Source: Kineococcus aurantiacus
GTDB lineage: Bacteria; Actinomycetota; Actinomycetes; Actinomycetales; Kineococcaceae
DNA: 64,000 nucleotides
Assembly: GCF_013409345.1 (NCBI RefSeq)
Contig: NZ_JACCBB010000001.1
Span: 4,464,001-4,528,000 of the forward strand
Direction: 5' to 3'
How positions within the stretch are numbered: position 1 is the stretch's first letter; every line of letters starts with the position of its first letter. The notes beneath the pieces are model-generated. The model was not told the DNA's origin, searched no databases, and saw only the letters and a program-made list of their open reading frames with translations. The translations under genes were made by a program, and so were the position numbers. This document shows positions 43,814 to 51,665 of this stretch, piece after piece.

Positions 43814-44917
43814 TTAAGAGTGCGTTACGCCACCGCGGGCCCCGCCCGCACCGCCCCGCCGCGCACCGCGGCGCGTCGAACCCCGCTCCACGAGTTCGAC
43901 GTCGAACACGCGGTGCACGGGAGGCAGGTCGGGGTTCGCCATCCGCGCCAGCATCGCCGATGCGGCGGCCTCGGCCATCTCCACCAGCGGTTGCCGGACG
44001 GTGGTGAGGTCGATCATCGACCACCCCGCCCAGTCCAGGTCGTTGTAACCGATGACCGCGACGTCGTCGGGCACCGACAACCCCAGGCGACCGGCGGCGT
44101 CCAGCGCGCCCAGCGCGATGTAGTCGGTCTGGCAGAAGAGGGCGTCGGGGCGCTCCCCGGCGGCGGTGTCCCCCAGCAGGCTCAGCGCTCCCTCCAGGCC
44201 GGTCCGCGGGTCGACCTGACCCCGGCGCACGCGCTGGCGGGGCAGCGGCAACCCCAGGGCCGCCAGTTCGGAACGGAAACCGCGCTCGCGGCGGGCCAGG
44301 CTGGGGTTGTCCCTCGGCCCGGCCACCATCGCCGGCCGGCGCGCGCCGATGGCGTGCAGGTGACGTGCCGCCAACCGCCCGCCCTCGACGTTGTCGGAGG
44401 TCACCCGGTCCACCCGTCCGCCCAGTTCCGCGTCGACGTCGCGGTTGAGCACCACGACCGGCATCCCCGCGTCCAGCAGGTCGGCCACCACGGGGGAGGT
44501 GGTGCGCGCCGAGATGTAGACGATGCCGTCGACGATGCCGCCGCGCAGGCCTCCCAGGCTGTGCTCGAACTCCCCGGACTCCTCCTCGTGGTCGCTCAGC
44601 AGCACCACGCGGTACCCGTGGGCGTGGAACTGCTTCTGCAGCGTCCCGATGAGCACGGGGTAGGAGGGGTTGCGCAGGTCGCCGGAGACGATCGCGACCG
44701 AGGAGGTGCGCCGGGTGATGAGGCTGCGCGCCGAGGCGTTGACGACGTACCCCATCTCGCGCGCCACCCGCAGGACCAGTTCGCGGGTCTCGGGCACGAC
44801 GCGGGCGTCCCCGCGCAGGGCCCGCGACACCGTCGACTGCGACACCCCCGCCGCGCGCGCGACGTCGTACCCGGTGACGGGCTCCCGGCCGGGAGGGGTG
44901 ACTGCGGAGTCGTGCAT
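43814..44917 (-). CDS. LacI-family transcriptional regulator, 367 aa
   Basis: The HTH VTGYDVARAAGVSQSTVSRA and the hinge (ASARSLITRRTSSVAIV) are followed by an intact ligand-binding domain (NEG-like SDNVEGGRLAARHL, VAVIGYNDLDWA). TATCCT seven bases before the ATG at 44917 suggests a leaderless transcript. The gene sits between the importer and the divergent flavin reductase, each with a copy of the same palindrome, so it probably represses the whole cluster until the substrate appears. The C-terminal tail is Arg/Gly-rich. Confidence 0.88.
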   Translation of the reverse strand: MHDSAVTPPGREPVTGYDVARAAGVSQSTVSRALRGDARVVPETRELVLRVAREMGYVVNASARSLITRRTSSVAIVSGDLRNPSYPVLIGTLQKQFHAHGYRVVLLSDHEEESGEFEHSLGGLRGGIVDGIVYISARTTSPVVADLLDAGMPVVVLNRDVDAELGGRVDRVTSDNVEGGRLAARHLHAIGARRPAMVAGPRDNPSLARRERGFRSELAALGLPLPRQRVRRGQVDPRTGLEGALSLLGDTAAGERPDALFCQTDYIALGALDAAGRLGLSVPDDVAVIGYNDLDWAGWSMIDLTTVRQPLVEMAEAAASAMLARMANPDLPPVHRVFDVELVERGSTRRGARRGGAGGARGGVTHS

Positions 44918-45034
44918 GGACGTGAGGATAGGTCGCCACCCCCCGGGCACGCCGCGCCGCCGCGCTGCCCGCCGGCGGACCGCGGTGGACACACGCCGGC
45001 AACGCCCGCGCAACACAGCTGGTCGACCATGGCC

Positions 45035-45050
45035 GTGCAATCGAAGTCAT
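45035..45050. promoter_or_regulatory. Putative LacI operator upstream of flavin reductase
   Basis: GTGCAATCGAAGTCAT is a weaker copy of the same palindrome, 23 bases before the flavin reductase start and in the regulator/reductase divergent region. Confidence 0.5.
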
Positions 45051-45072
45051 CCCCTCCCCGAGGACGGTCCCC

Positions 45073-45594
45073 TTGCCAGAGCTCACCGACTACGACGACG
45101 ACCCGCGGGCGCTGTTCGCCACGTTCGCGCTCTTCCCCTCCGGCGTCGCCGCCCTGTCGGCCGTCGTGGAGGGGGAGCCGGTGGTCCTCGTCGCCTCCTC
45201 CTTCCAGGTCGGCATCTCCGCCGCGCCCCCGCTGGTCCTGGTCGCCGTGCAGCACACCTCCAGCAGCTGGCCGAAGCTGGCGGCCGCCGCCGCGGCCGGC
45301 GGCCGGATCGGCGTCTCGGTGCTGGGCGAGGCCCACGACGTCGCCGCCCGGCAGATGGCCTCCCGGGCCGGTGACCGCTTCGCGGGCATCGGCACCACGA
45401 CCACGCCGTCGGGTGCCCTGTTCGTCGACGGTGCGCCCGCCTGGCTGGAGTGCAGCCTGCACTCGCAGTTCCCCGCGGGGGACCACGACGTGGTCCTGCT
45501 GCAGGTGCACGCCCTGGGCACCGAGCCGCACCTGGAGCCGCTGGTCTGGCACGGTTCGGGGTTCCGCGCGCTGCGACCGCGCGTGGACGCCTGA
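45073..45594 (+). CDS. Flavin reductase-domain protein, 173 aa
   Basis: The sequence has the flavin reductase fold of HpaC/RutF-type proteins (FALFPSGVAALSA, FQVGISAAPPLVLVAVQ, GRIGVSVLGE). Such proteins supply reduced flavin to two-component monooxygenases. The TTG start follows GAGGACGG. It is separated from the RutA-like gene by the importer and regulator but shares their operator, which makes it the likely partner. Confidence 0.8.
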   Translation: MPELTDYDDDPRALFATFALFPSGVAALSAVVEGEPVVLVASSFQVGISAAPPLVLVAVQHTSSSWPKLAAAAAAGGRIGVSVLGEAHDVAARQMASRAGDRFAGIGTTTTPSGALFVDGAPAWLECSLHSQFPAGDHDVVLLQVHALGTEPHLEPLVWHGSGFRALRPRVDA

Positions 45595-45677
45595 GGGGTC
45601 CCGGACCGCCGGCGGGGAGCGGCCCGGGGCGCGGGCCCGCCCGCCGCGCCTCGCCTCGGCCCGACCACCCGCGCCAC

Positions 45678-45683
45678 TACGCT
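45678..45683 (+). promoter_or_regulatory. -10 element, leaderless promoter of the nitrilase-like gene
   Basis: TACGCT lies six bases before the ATG at 45690, with no ribosome site between. Confidence 0.5.
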
Positions 45684-45689
45684 CGCGCC

Positions 45690-46532
45690 ATGCCCCGACC
45701 CGTCCGCGTGGCCGCCGTGGCCGCCCACTTCGGTCGTGACCTCGACCGCGGGCTGGCCAAGGTCCTGGGCATCGTGGCGGAGGCGCGGGCCTCGGGGACC
45801 GACCTGCTGGTCCTGCCGCACGCGGCCCTCGGGGGGTACCTGGCCGACCTGGCCGACCCCGCGGCGCACGGGCTGCCCCCGGCCCTGGACGCCGCCGACG
45901 CCGTGTTCGAGCAGGTCCGCCGCGCGTGCGGCCCGGTGACGGTGTGCCTGGGTTTCACCGAGTCCGTCGACGTCCACGGCACGACCGTGCACCACCCGGC
46001 CGCGGTGTGCCTGCACGGTGACGGGGTCCTGGGGCGCCACCGCAAGGTCCACCTCCCGCCGGGGGAGGCGGCCGTCTACGCCGCCGGTGACGCGCTGGCC
46101 GCGTTCGACACCCCCGTCGGCCGGCTGGGCATGCTCATCGACTTCGACAAGACGTTCCCCGAGGCCGCGCGCACGCTCGCCGTGCAGGGCGCGCACACGA
46201 TCGCGTGCCTGTCCGCCTGGCCGGCCAGCGTCACCGACCGCTCCTCCCGGCTCCCGCAGGACCGGCAGTCCCGGTTGTTCGACCTGTACGACTGCGCGCG
46301 CGCCGCCGAGAACCAGGTGGTGTGGGTGTCCTCGAACCAGACGGGGATGCACGGTTCGCTGCGCTTCCTCGGCCAGGCCAAGGTCGTCAACCCCGGCGGT
46401 GACGTGCTGGCGCGCACGGGGTCCAAGGGGGGTCTGGCCGCGGTGGAGGTCGACGTGGAGACCGAGGTCGCCCGCGCCCGGCGCACGCTGCACCACCTGG
46501 CCGAGCGCCATCGTGAGGTCTACGAAACGTAG
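45690..46532 (+). CDS. Nitrilase-fold protein with a lost catalytic triad (pseudo-nitrilase), 280 aa
   Basis: The protein aligns throughout with the active nitrilase at 50,501: GRHRKVHLPPGE, AFDTPVGRLGM, ENQVVWVSSNQTGMHGSLRF. The catalytic Glu of LPEACLGGY is His44 here (LPHAALGGY), and the catalytic Cys of ICYDKAFPE is Asp151 (IDFDKTFPE). Only Lys119 remains. It should not perform nitrilase thiol chemistry. The frame is intact with high GC3, so it is under selection. It may regulate or form mixed assemblies with the active enzyme, since nitrilases form spirals, or bind the nitrile. The following gene begins 43 bases on. Confidence 0.8.
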   Translation: MPRPVRVAAVAAHFGRDLDRGLAKVLGIVAEARASGTDLLVLPHAALGGYLADLADPAAHGLPPALDAADAVFEQVRRACGPVTVCLGFTESVDVHGTTVHHPAAVCLHGDGVLGRHRKVHLPPGEAAVYAAGDALAAFDTPVGRLGMLIDFDKTFPEAARTLAVQGAHTIACLSAWPASVTDRSSRLPQDRQSRLFDLYDCARAAENQVVWVSSNQTGMHGSLRFLGQAKVVNPGGDVLARTGSKGGLAAVEVDVETEVARARRTLHHLAERHREVYET

Positions 46533-46545
46533 AAGTCTTCCCGGT

Positions 46546-46561
46546 GTAACCACCACGAAAC
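46546..46561 (+). promoter_or_regulatory. GlnR-type nitrogen-control box before the Nit1C genes
   Basis: GTAAC-CACCAC-GAAAC matches the actinobacterial GlnR box gTnAC-N6-GaAAC exactly. A further GAAAC lies 22 bases earlier (46524). The box ends 14 bases before the ATG at 46576, next to a TTAGGG -10-like element, so it may repress, or activate from an upstream start. Confidence 0.6.
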
Positions 46562-46575
46562 AGTTAGGGCATGAA

Positions 46576-47406
46576 ATGTTTTTCGTGCCCCTCACCTTCG
46601 ACGCACACCGCCACCTCGGCCGGCTGCCGGCGTACCCCTTCTACGGGGGCCCGCCGGTCAACCCCGACACGAGCGCCCGCGACCAGATCGCGGACCTGGT
46701 CGACGACCTCGACCGGGAGGGCACCGAACGGGCCCTGCTGCTGCCCAACTACGGCGTCCCGGTCGCCGCCGCCAGCTTCGCCCTCAACGAGCTCGTGCTC
46801 GAGACGGCGTCGAAGGACGACCGGTTCGTCTGCGGCCTGTGGACCTCCCCGCGGGCCGAGGACGCCGAGCTCACCGACGCCGCCCTGGCCCTGGCCGGGG
46901 AACGCAGCGTCGTCGCCCTCAAGACGAGCTTCCTGCTCGGGGGCGGCGTCGACGACCCGACGTCCCAGCCGCAGATCGAGAGGATCTTCGCCACGGCCCG
47001 GGAGCGGGACCTCGTCGTCCACGTCCACACCTCACCCGGGGCGGCCTCGGACATCGACGAGATCGGCAAGCTCGTCGACCGCTACGGCGACGACGTGCGC
47101 ATCCACCTCGTCCACCTCGGCGGGGGGATGAGCGCCCACATCAAGCTCATCGGCGGCCGGTTCTTCGACTGGATCGAGGCCGGCAAGAAGGTCTACACCG
47201 ACACCAGCTGGGCGATCGGTTTCGCGCCCCGCTGGCTGGCGAGCGAGATCGAGCGGCGCGGGACCGGCGCCGACCGCGTCCTGTTCGCCTCCGACGAACC
47301 GTGGGGCGACCACGCGGGCGAGCTCGCCCGCCTGCGGGCCGCCTCGCAGAACCCCGAACTCGTCCGCATGTTCCTGCAGGACAACTACACCGCCCTCTAC
47401 GGCTGA
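46576..47406 (+). CDS. Amidohydrolase_2-family metal-dependent hydrolase, 276 aa
   Basis: The first metal motif is DAHRHLG at residues 9-15, where amidohydrolase_2 members usually have DxHxH. HVHTSPG (about residue 153) and HLVHLGGG supply later His ligands, and LFASDEPWGD near residue 237 holds the catalytic Asp. The family hydrolyses or decarboxylates ring and amide substrates. The ATG at 46576 is out of frame with an ATG at 46571. TTAGGG six bases before the start suggests a leaderless transcript. It is the first gene after the GlnR-like box and starts the Nit1C run. Confidence 0.75.
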   Translation: MFFVPLTFDAHRHLGRLPAYPFYGGPPVNPDTSARDQIADLVDDLDREGTERALLLPNYGVPVAAASFALNELVLETASKDDRFVCGLWTSPRAEDAELTDAALALAGERSVVALKTSFLLGGGVDDPTSQPQIERIFATARERDLVVHVHTSPGAASDIDEIGKLVDRYGDDVRIHLVHLGGGMSAHIKLIGGRFFDWIEAGKKVYTDTSWAIGFAPRWLASEIERRGTGADRVLFASDEPWGDHAGELARLRAASQNPELVRMFLQDNYTALYG

Positions 47407-47428
47407 CCCGACGCGACAGGAGCCCACG

Positions 47429-47983
47429 ATGACCACGACCACCGCCACCCCCGCCACCACGACCGAGATCGACGAGCTCATCAAGGCGAACATCGCCAAG
47501 TCCCTCGCCGAGGTCCCGCACCCGGTCAAGGAGAAGGGGGAGGACCTGTACGGCAAGACGAAGGTCTTCCCCGACTACCAGGCCGAGGACGGGGAGAGCT
47601 ACTTCACCCTCGTGCACGGCATCGCCCACGAGTCGTCGGTGAGCTTCGTCGCGATCCTGCAGGCCACCCGCGCGCTGCGGAAGGGGTACGACTCCGCGAT
47701 CTACTTCTACGGCCCCGGGTCCATGAACTGCATCGCGACCCGCGGGTTCCCCACCGTGGGCGACTCCGGGTTCCCCGGTGAGCAGAACGTCAACGGCGCG
47801 CTGGAGACGTTCATCGCCGAGGGCGGCACCGTCTACTGCTGCCGCTTCGGCCTCGCCCTGCACGGCAACCGCGAGGAGGACCTCATCGCCGGGGTCATCC
47901 CGTGCCACCCGCTCGACGTGCAGGACGCCCTCATCCACTACGCCCGCAAGGGCGCCATCATCAACTCGACCTACAACCTCTGA
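47429..47983 (+). CDS. nitB: MSMEG_0572/Sll0783-family nitrogen-starvation protein, 184 aa
   Basis: The sequence KVFPDYQAEDGESYFTLVHG, SVSFVAILQATRALRKGYDS and the Gly/Cys-rich GPGSMNCIATRGFPTVGDSG are distinctive of the MSMEG_0572 (Sll0783) family. This is the first conserved member of the cyanobacterial/actinobacterial Nit1C cluster. Its biochemical role is unknown. The Synechocystis homologue is induced by nitrogen starvation. The ATG follows CAGGAGCCC, and its stop overlaps the next start (TGATG). The symbol follows the Pseudomonas Nit1C nomenclature. Confidence 0.85.
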   Translation: MTTTTATPATTTEIDELIKANIAKSLAEVPHPVKEKGEDLYGKTKVFPDYQAEDGESYFTLVHGIAHESSVSFVAILQATRALRKGYDSAIYFYGPGSMNCIATRGFPTVGDSGFPGEQNVNGALETFIAEGGTVYCCRFGLALHGNREEDLIAGVIPCHPLDVQDALIHYARKGAIINSTYNL

Positions 47984-49062
47984 TGACCTGCGAGGACACC
48001 GTCGGGACCCGGGTGGACGTCGCGATCCGCGGCGTCCGCCTGGCGGCCCCCGTCCGCCGCACGGGTGGTGCGGGGCCCAGCGACGACGGCCACGTCGTCC
48101 TCGACGGTTTCGCCTCGGCGATCCCGCTGCGCCCCGACAGCCCGTACCTCGTGCGCGACGGCCGACTCCTGCTCGAGAGGACCGGGGCGGTCACCGACCT
48201 CGGGGTCGCGGTCGAACCCGTCGCGCGGCCGCGGTTCTACGACCTGCGGACCGCCGACGGCGTCCCCTACGAGCAGATCGCCAAGCTGCACGGCCGGGAC
48301 GTCCTGGCCACCACCGTGGTCCAGACCTGCTCGCGCTACGCCCCGGAGAACCGCTGCCGGTTCTGCGCCGTCGAGGAGTCCCTCGCCGCGGGGGCGACCA
48401 TCGCGGTCAAGACCCCCGCGATGCTCGCCGAGGTCGCCCGCGCCGCCGTCGACCTCGACGGCGTCCGGCACGTCGTCATGACGACGGGCACCTCGACGGC
48501 CCCCGACCGCGGCGCCCGGCACCTGGCCCGCTGCACCCGGGCCATCCAGGAGGCCGTGCCCGGCCTGCCCGTGCAGGTGCAGTGCGAACCGCCCGCGGAC
48601 CCGGCCACCCTCACCGAGCTGAAGGAGGCCGGAGCCGCCTCCATCGGCATCCACGTCGAGTCCCTCGACGACGCGGTCCGGCGCCGCTGGATGCCGGGCA
48701 AGTCCACGGTGCCGCTGGCGGAGTACTGGGCCGCGTGGACCGAGGCCGTGCGGGTCTTCGGCCGCAACCAGGTCTCGACGTACCTGCTGGTCGGGCTGGG
48801 GGAGGACCCCGACGAGCTCGTCGAGGGCGCCGCACGCCTCGTCGACCTCGGCGTCTACCCGTTCGTCGTGCCGTTCCGGCCGCTGGCCGGGACCCTCGCG
48901 GTGGACGTCGACGGCGCCCACGGTCCCGACCCCGCTGTCCTGGAGGACGTCACCCGCCGGGTCGCGCAGGTCCTGCGGGCCGGCGGGATGCGCGGGGCGG
49001 ACCAGATGGCCGGCTGCGCCGCCTGCGGGGCCTGCTCGGTCCTGCAGAACCTCAGCGCCTGA
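47983..49062 (+). CDS. nitD: Radical SAM protein, MSMEG_0568 family, 359 aa
   Basis: The cluster-binding Cys are C116, C125 and C128 (TCSRYAPENRCRFC), so the spacing is CX8CX2C instead of the usual CX3CX2C. The SAM-binding GGE-like strand and the TIM-barrel elements HVVMTTGTST, VQCEPPADPATL and YLLVGLGEDPDEL follow. The C-terminus adds a Cys-rich CAACGAC, possibly a second metal site. The family is always found in Nit1C clusters. The reaction is unknown. The gene overlaps nitB by one base. Confidence 0.85.
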   Translation: MTCEDTVGTRVDVAIRGVRLAAPVRRTGGAGPSDDGHVVLDGFASAIPLRPDSPYLVRDGRLLLERTGAVTDLGVAVEPVARPRFYDLRTADGVPYEQIAKLHGRDVLATTVVQTCSRYAPENRCRFCAVEESLAAGATIAVKTPAMLAEVARAAVDLDGVRHVVMTTGTSTAPDRGARHLARCTRAIQEAVPGLPVQVQCEPPADPATLTELKEAGAASIGIHVESLDDAVRRRWMPGKSTVPLAEYWAAWTEAVRVFGRNQVSTYLLVGLGEDPDELVEGAARLVDLGVYPFVVPFRPLAGTLAVDVDGAHGPDPAVLEDVTRRVAQVLRAGGMRGADQMAGCAACGACSVLQNLSA

Positions 49063-49109
49063 ACCCCGCACGCGAACCCCGCACCCGAACCCCGGAGGGG
49101 ACGACCACG

Positions 49110-50504
49110 ATGCCGCTCGACCTGCCGGTCCTGGCCGGCCTGCCGCGCCAGCGGACCGCCTTCCACGTCGAGGTCGCCGACGCCGCCGCCGAACGCGCCC
49201 ACCGCCGGCTGCGCCGGGACGTCTTCGTGGCCGAGCAGCAGCTCTTCGCCGCCGACGACCACGACGACGCCGACGACGACCCGCGCCGCCGGGTCCTGGT
49301 GGCCCGCACCGCCGACGGGACGGTCGTCGGGGGTGTCCGGCTGGCCCCCTGCACGGCCGAGGACGTCGGCTGGTGGCGCGGCAGCCGGCTCGTGGTCACC
49401 CCGCGGGCCCGCACGCTGGGCGGGGTCGGCAGCGCCCTGGTCCGGGCCGCCTGCGCGCACGCCGAGGAACTGGGCGCCCTGCGCTTCGAGGCCACCGTGC
49501 AGACCCGGGGCGCGGTGCTGTTCCGCCGCCTCGGCTGGGAGCACGTGCGCGACGTCGTCGTCCAGGGCGTCCCGCACGCCCTCGTCCGCTACCCGATGGA
49601 CCGTCCCCGCCGGCTGGCCGAGGCGACCAAGGCCGCGCTGGCGGGTGTCCTCGACGGTCTCGTCCAGACCCCCGCGGGTTTCCTCGGTGACGACGGGACC
49701 CCCGTGCCCGGCACGGACGTGGTCGCCGCCTGCGACGCGGTCCTGCCCTCCCTCGTCGACCGCGACCCCGAGTGGGCGGGCTGGTGCGCGGTCCTCGTGA
49801 ACGTCAACGACCTCGCCGCGATGGGGGCGGCCCCCGTCGGGCTGCTGGACGCGCTGGCCGCCCCCACCGCCGACCACGCCCGCCGGGTCGTGGCCGGGCT
49901 GCGCGCCGCGAGCCGGGCCTGGGGCGTCCCCGTGCTCGGCGGCCACACGCAGTTCGGGGTGCCCGCCGCGCTGTCCGTGACGGCCCTGGGCCGCACGGCC
50001 GACCCGGTCCCCGCCGGCGGGGGACGGCCCGGGCACGCCCTGTCCCTGACCGTCGACCTCGGCGGGTCCTGGCGGCCGGGCTACACGGGCTCGCAGTGGG
50101 ACTCCAGCTCCCGACGGTCCCCCGGGGACCTGCGGCAGATGGGTTCCTCCGTCGCCCGCACCCGCCCCGCCGCCGCGAAGGACGTCAGCATGGCGGGGCT
50201 GCTCGGCACCGTCGGGATGCTGGCCGAGGCCAGCGGCGTCGGCGCCGAGATCGACGTCACCTCCGTCCCGCGCCCGCCCGGCACCACCGTCGGCGACTGG
50301 TTCACCTGCTTCCCCGGTTTCGGGGTGGTGACCGCCGACCTCCCCGGCCGCGCCCCGGCACCCGCCGGACCGGCCACCACCGCGACCGTCGGCCGCCTGC
50401 ACGCCGCCGCCTCCCCGGACGACCGGGGGGTGGCGCTGCGCTGGCCCGACGGTGAGGTGACCCGGGTGATCCCGGGTCCCGTCACAGGAATGGGAACCGC
50501 ATGA
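49110..50504 (+). CDS. GNAT acetyltransferase / AIR-synthase-like fusion, 464 aa
   Basis: Residues 1-165 form a GNAT domain (RLRRDVFVAEQQLF, LVVTPRARTLGGVGSALVRA, VLFRRLGWEHV). Residues 170-464 form an AIR-synthase (PurM)-like domain (VNVNDLAAMGAAPVGLLDAL, VLGGHTQFGVPAALSVTALG). In other Nit1C clusters these are two genes, nitE (MSMEG_0567-type) and nitF (Sll0787-type). Here no stop separates them. The PurM-like part would bind ATP and a phosphorylated or carboxylated intermediate. The ATG follows GGAGGGGACG, and the stop overlaps the nitrilase start by ATGA. Confidence 0.85.
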   Translation: MPLDLPVLAGLPRQRTAFHVEVADAAAERAHRRLRRDVFVAEQQLFAADDHDDADDDPRRRVLVARTADGTVVGGVRLAPCTAEDVGWWRGSRLVVTPRARTLGGVGSALVRAACAHAEELGALRFEATVQTRGAVLFRRLGWEHVRDVVVQGVPHALVRYPMDRPRRLAEATKAALAGVLDGLVQTPAGFLGDDGTPVPGTDVVAACDAVLPSLVDRDPEWAGWCAVLVNVNDLAAMGAAPVGLLDALAAPTADHARRVVAGLRAASRAWGVPVLGGHTQFGVPAALSVTALGRTADPVPAGGGRPGHALSLTVDLGGSWRPGYTGSQWDSSSRRSPGDLRQMGSSVARTRPAAAKDVSMAGLLGTVGMLAEASGVGAEIDVTSVPRPPGTTVGDWFTCFPGFGVVTADLPGRAPAPAGPATTATVGRLHAAASPDDRGVALRWPDGEVTRVIPGPVTGMGTA

Positions 50505-51379
50505 CCAGACTGGCCGCCGCCGCCGAGAACTTCGGCCGCGACCTCGACACCGCCTACGCCACCATCGAACGGCTCCTCGCCGAGTCCCGGGGAGCGCAGC
50601 TGCTGGCCCTGCCCGAGGCCTGCCTCGGCGGGTACCTGTCCTCCCTGGGCTCCAGCGAGGACCGCGGGACCACCGGTTCCCGCCGCGCCCGTCCCGGGCC
50701 GCCGCCGCTGCGCCTGGACGGCCCCGAACTGCGCCGGGTCGCCGAACTGGCCGGGGACACCGTCGTCGTCCTCGGCCTCTGCGAGGACGGCGGCGACGAC
50801 CTGGGCGGTGACCTCTACAACACCGCCGTCGTGCTGACCGGGGACGGGATCCTCGGCGTCCACCGCAAGGTCCACCAGCCGCTGGGCGAGAACCTCTCCT
50901 ACGCGGCGGGTTCGGTGTTCGAGGCGTTCGACACCCCGGTCGGCCGCATCGGCCTGCAGATCTGCTACGACAAGGCGTTCCCCGAGGCGGCCCGCGCGGC
51001 CGCCCTCGACGGCGCCGAGATCGTCGTGAGCATCTCCGCCTGGCCCGGGTCCCGCACCGCCTCGTCCGCCGACCTCGCGCAGGACCGCTGGAAGAAGCGG
51101 TTCGACCTGTACGACCAGGCCCGCGCGCTGGAGAACCAGGTCGTCTGGGTCGCGGCGAACCAGGCGGGGACGTTCGGTTCGCTGCGCTTCGTCGGCAGCG
51201 CGAAGGTCGTCGGCCCCGGCGGGGAGGTCCTCGCCGGCACCGGCGTCGAGGCGGGCCTGGCCGTCGCCGACGTCGACGTGGCGGCCGAGCTGGCCGCGGC
51301 CCGCCGGTCGATGTTCAACCTCCGGGACCGCCGTCCCGACACCTACGACGCCCTGGTGCGGGAGCCCGCGCGTGCCTGA
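50501..51379 (+). CDS. nitC: Nit1C-type nitrilase, 292 aa
   Basis: Glu39 (LALPEACLGGY), Lys123 (VHRKVHQPL) and Cys155 (QICYDKAFPE) form the complete nitrilase triad. The length and the RFVGSAKVVGPGGEVLAGTG C-terminal part match the Nit6803 (Sll0784) family, which converts nitriles to acids and ammonia. In Pseudomonas fluorescens NCIMB 11764 the Nit1C cluster is required for growth on cyanide as nitrogen source. The gene overlaps both neighbours. Confidence 0.88.
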   Translation: MTRLAAAAENFGRDLDTAYATIERLLAESRGAQLLALPEACLGGYLSSLGSSEDRGTTGSRRARPGPPPLRLDGPELRRVAELAGDTVVVLGLCEDGGDDLGGDLYNTAVVLTGDGILGVHRKVHQPLGENLSYAAGSVFEAFDTPVGRIGLQICYDKAFPEAARAAALDGAEIVVSISAWPGSRTASSADLAQDRWKKRFDLYDQARALENQVVWVAANQAGTFGSLRFVGSAKVVGPGGEVLAGTGVEAGLAVADVDVAAELAAARRSMFNLRDRRPDTYDALVREPARA

Positions 51380-51665
51380 GATGACGTTCACCGTCCGCTG
51401 GCCCGACGACACCGTCCAGCGCTGCTACTCCCCCTCCCTGGTGGTGCACGACCACCTCACCGCGGGCCGCGACTACCCGGTCGAGGAGTTCACCACCCGC
51501 TGCCGCACGGCCCTGACCGAGGCCAGCGACCGGGTCCGCGCCCGGTACGGGATGGCCTGCACGTCGGCCCTGGCCCAGTTGTCCGACATCGAGCGGCGCG
51601 CGGCCGGGCAGACCGGCCGCGTCCAGGTGCTCGCCCTCGAACCCCCTCTGCCGCAGGAGACCTGA
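51372..51665 (+). CDS. nitG: MSMEG_0570-family nitrogen-starvation protein, 97 aa
   Basis: This small protein starts with TFTVRWPDDTVQRCYSPSLV, with VHDHLTAGRDYPVEEFTTRC after it, which is the conserved pattern of the MSMEG_0570 family. Two conserved Cys suggest redox or metal roles, but none is proven. The GTG start lies eight bases inside the nitrilase gene, and its last base is the first base of the oxidoreductase ATG. Confidence 0.8.
   Translation: MPEMTFTVRWPDDTVQRCYSPSLVVHDHLTAGRDYPVEEFTTRCRTALTEASDRVRARYGMACTSALAQLSDIERRAAGQTGRVQVLALEPPLPQET

Noticed and set aside
44050-44075. A sequence resembling the dispersed repeat (GATGACCGCGACGTCGTC)
   Set aside because: It lies inside the LacI gene and encodes the conserved DDVAVIGYN strand, so the match is explained by codon use.
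45690-46532. A second active nitrilase
   Set aside because: Both Glu and Cys of the triad are substituted at aligned positions checked in the DNA (CAC for Glu, GAC for Cys).
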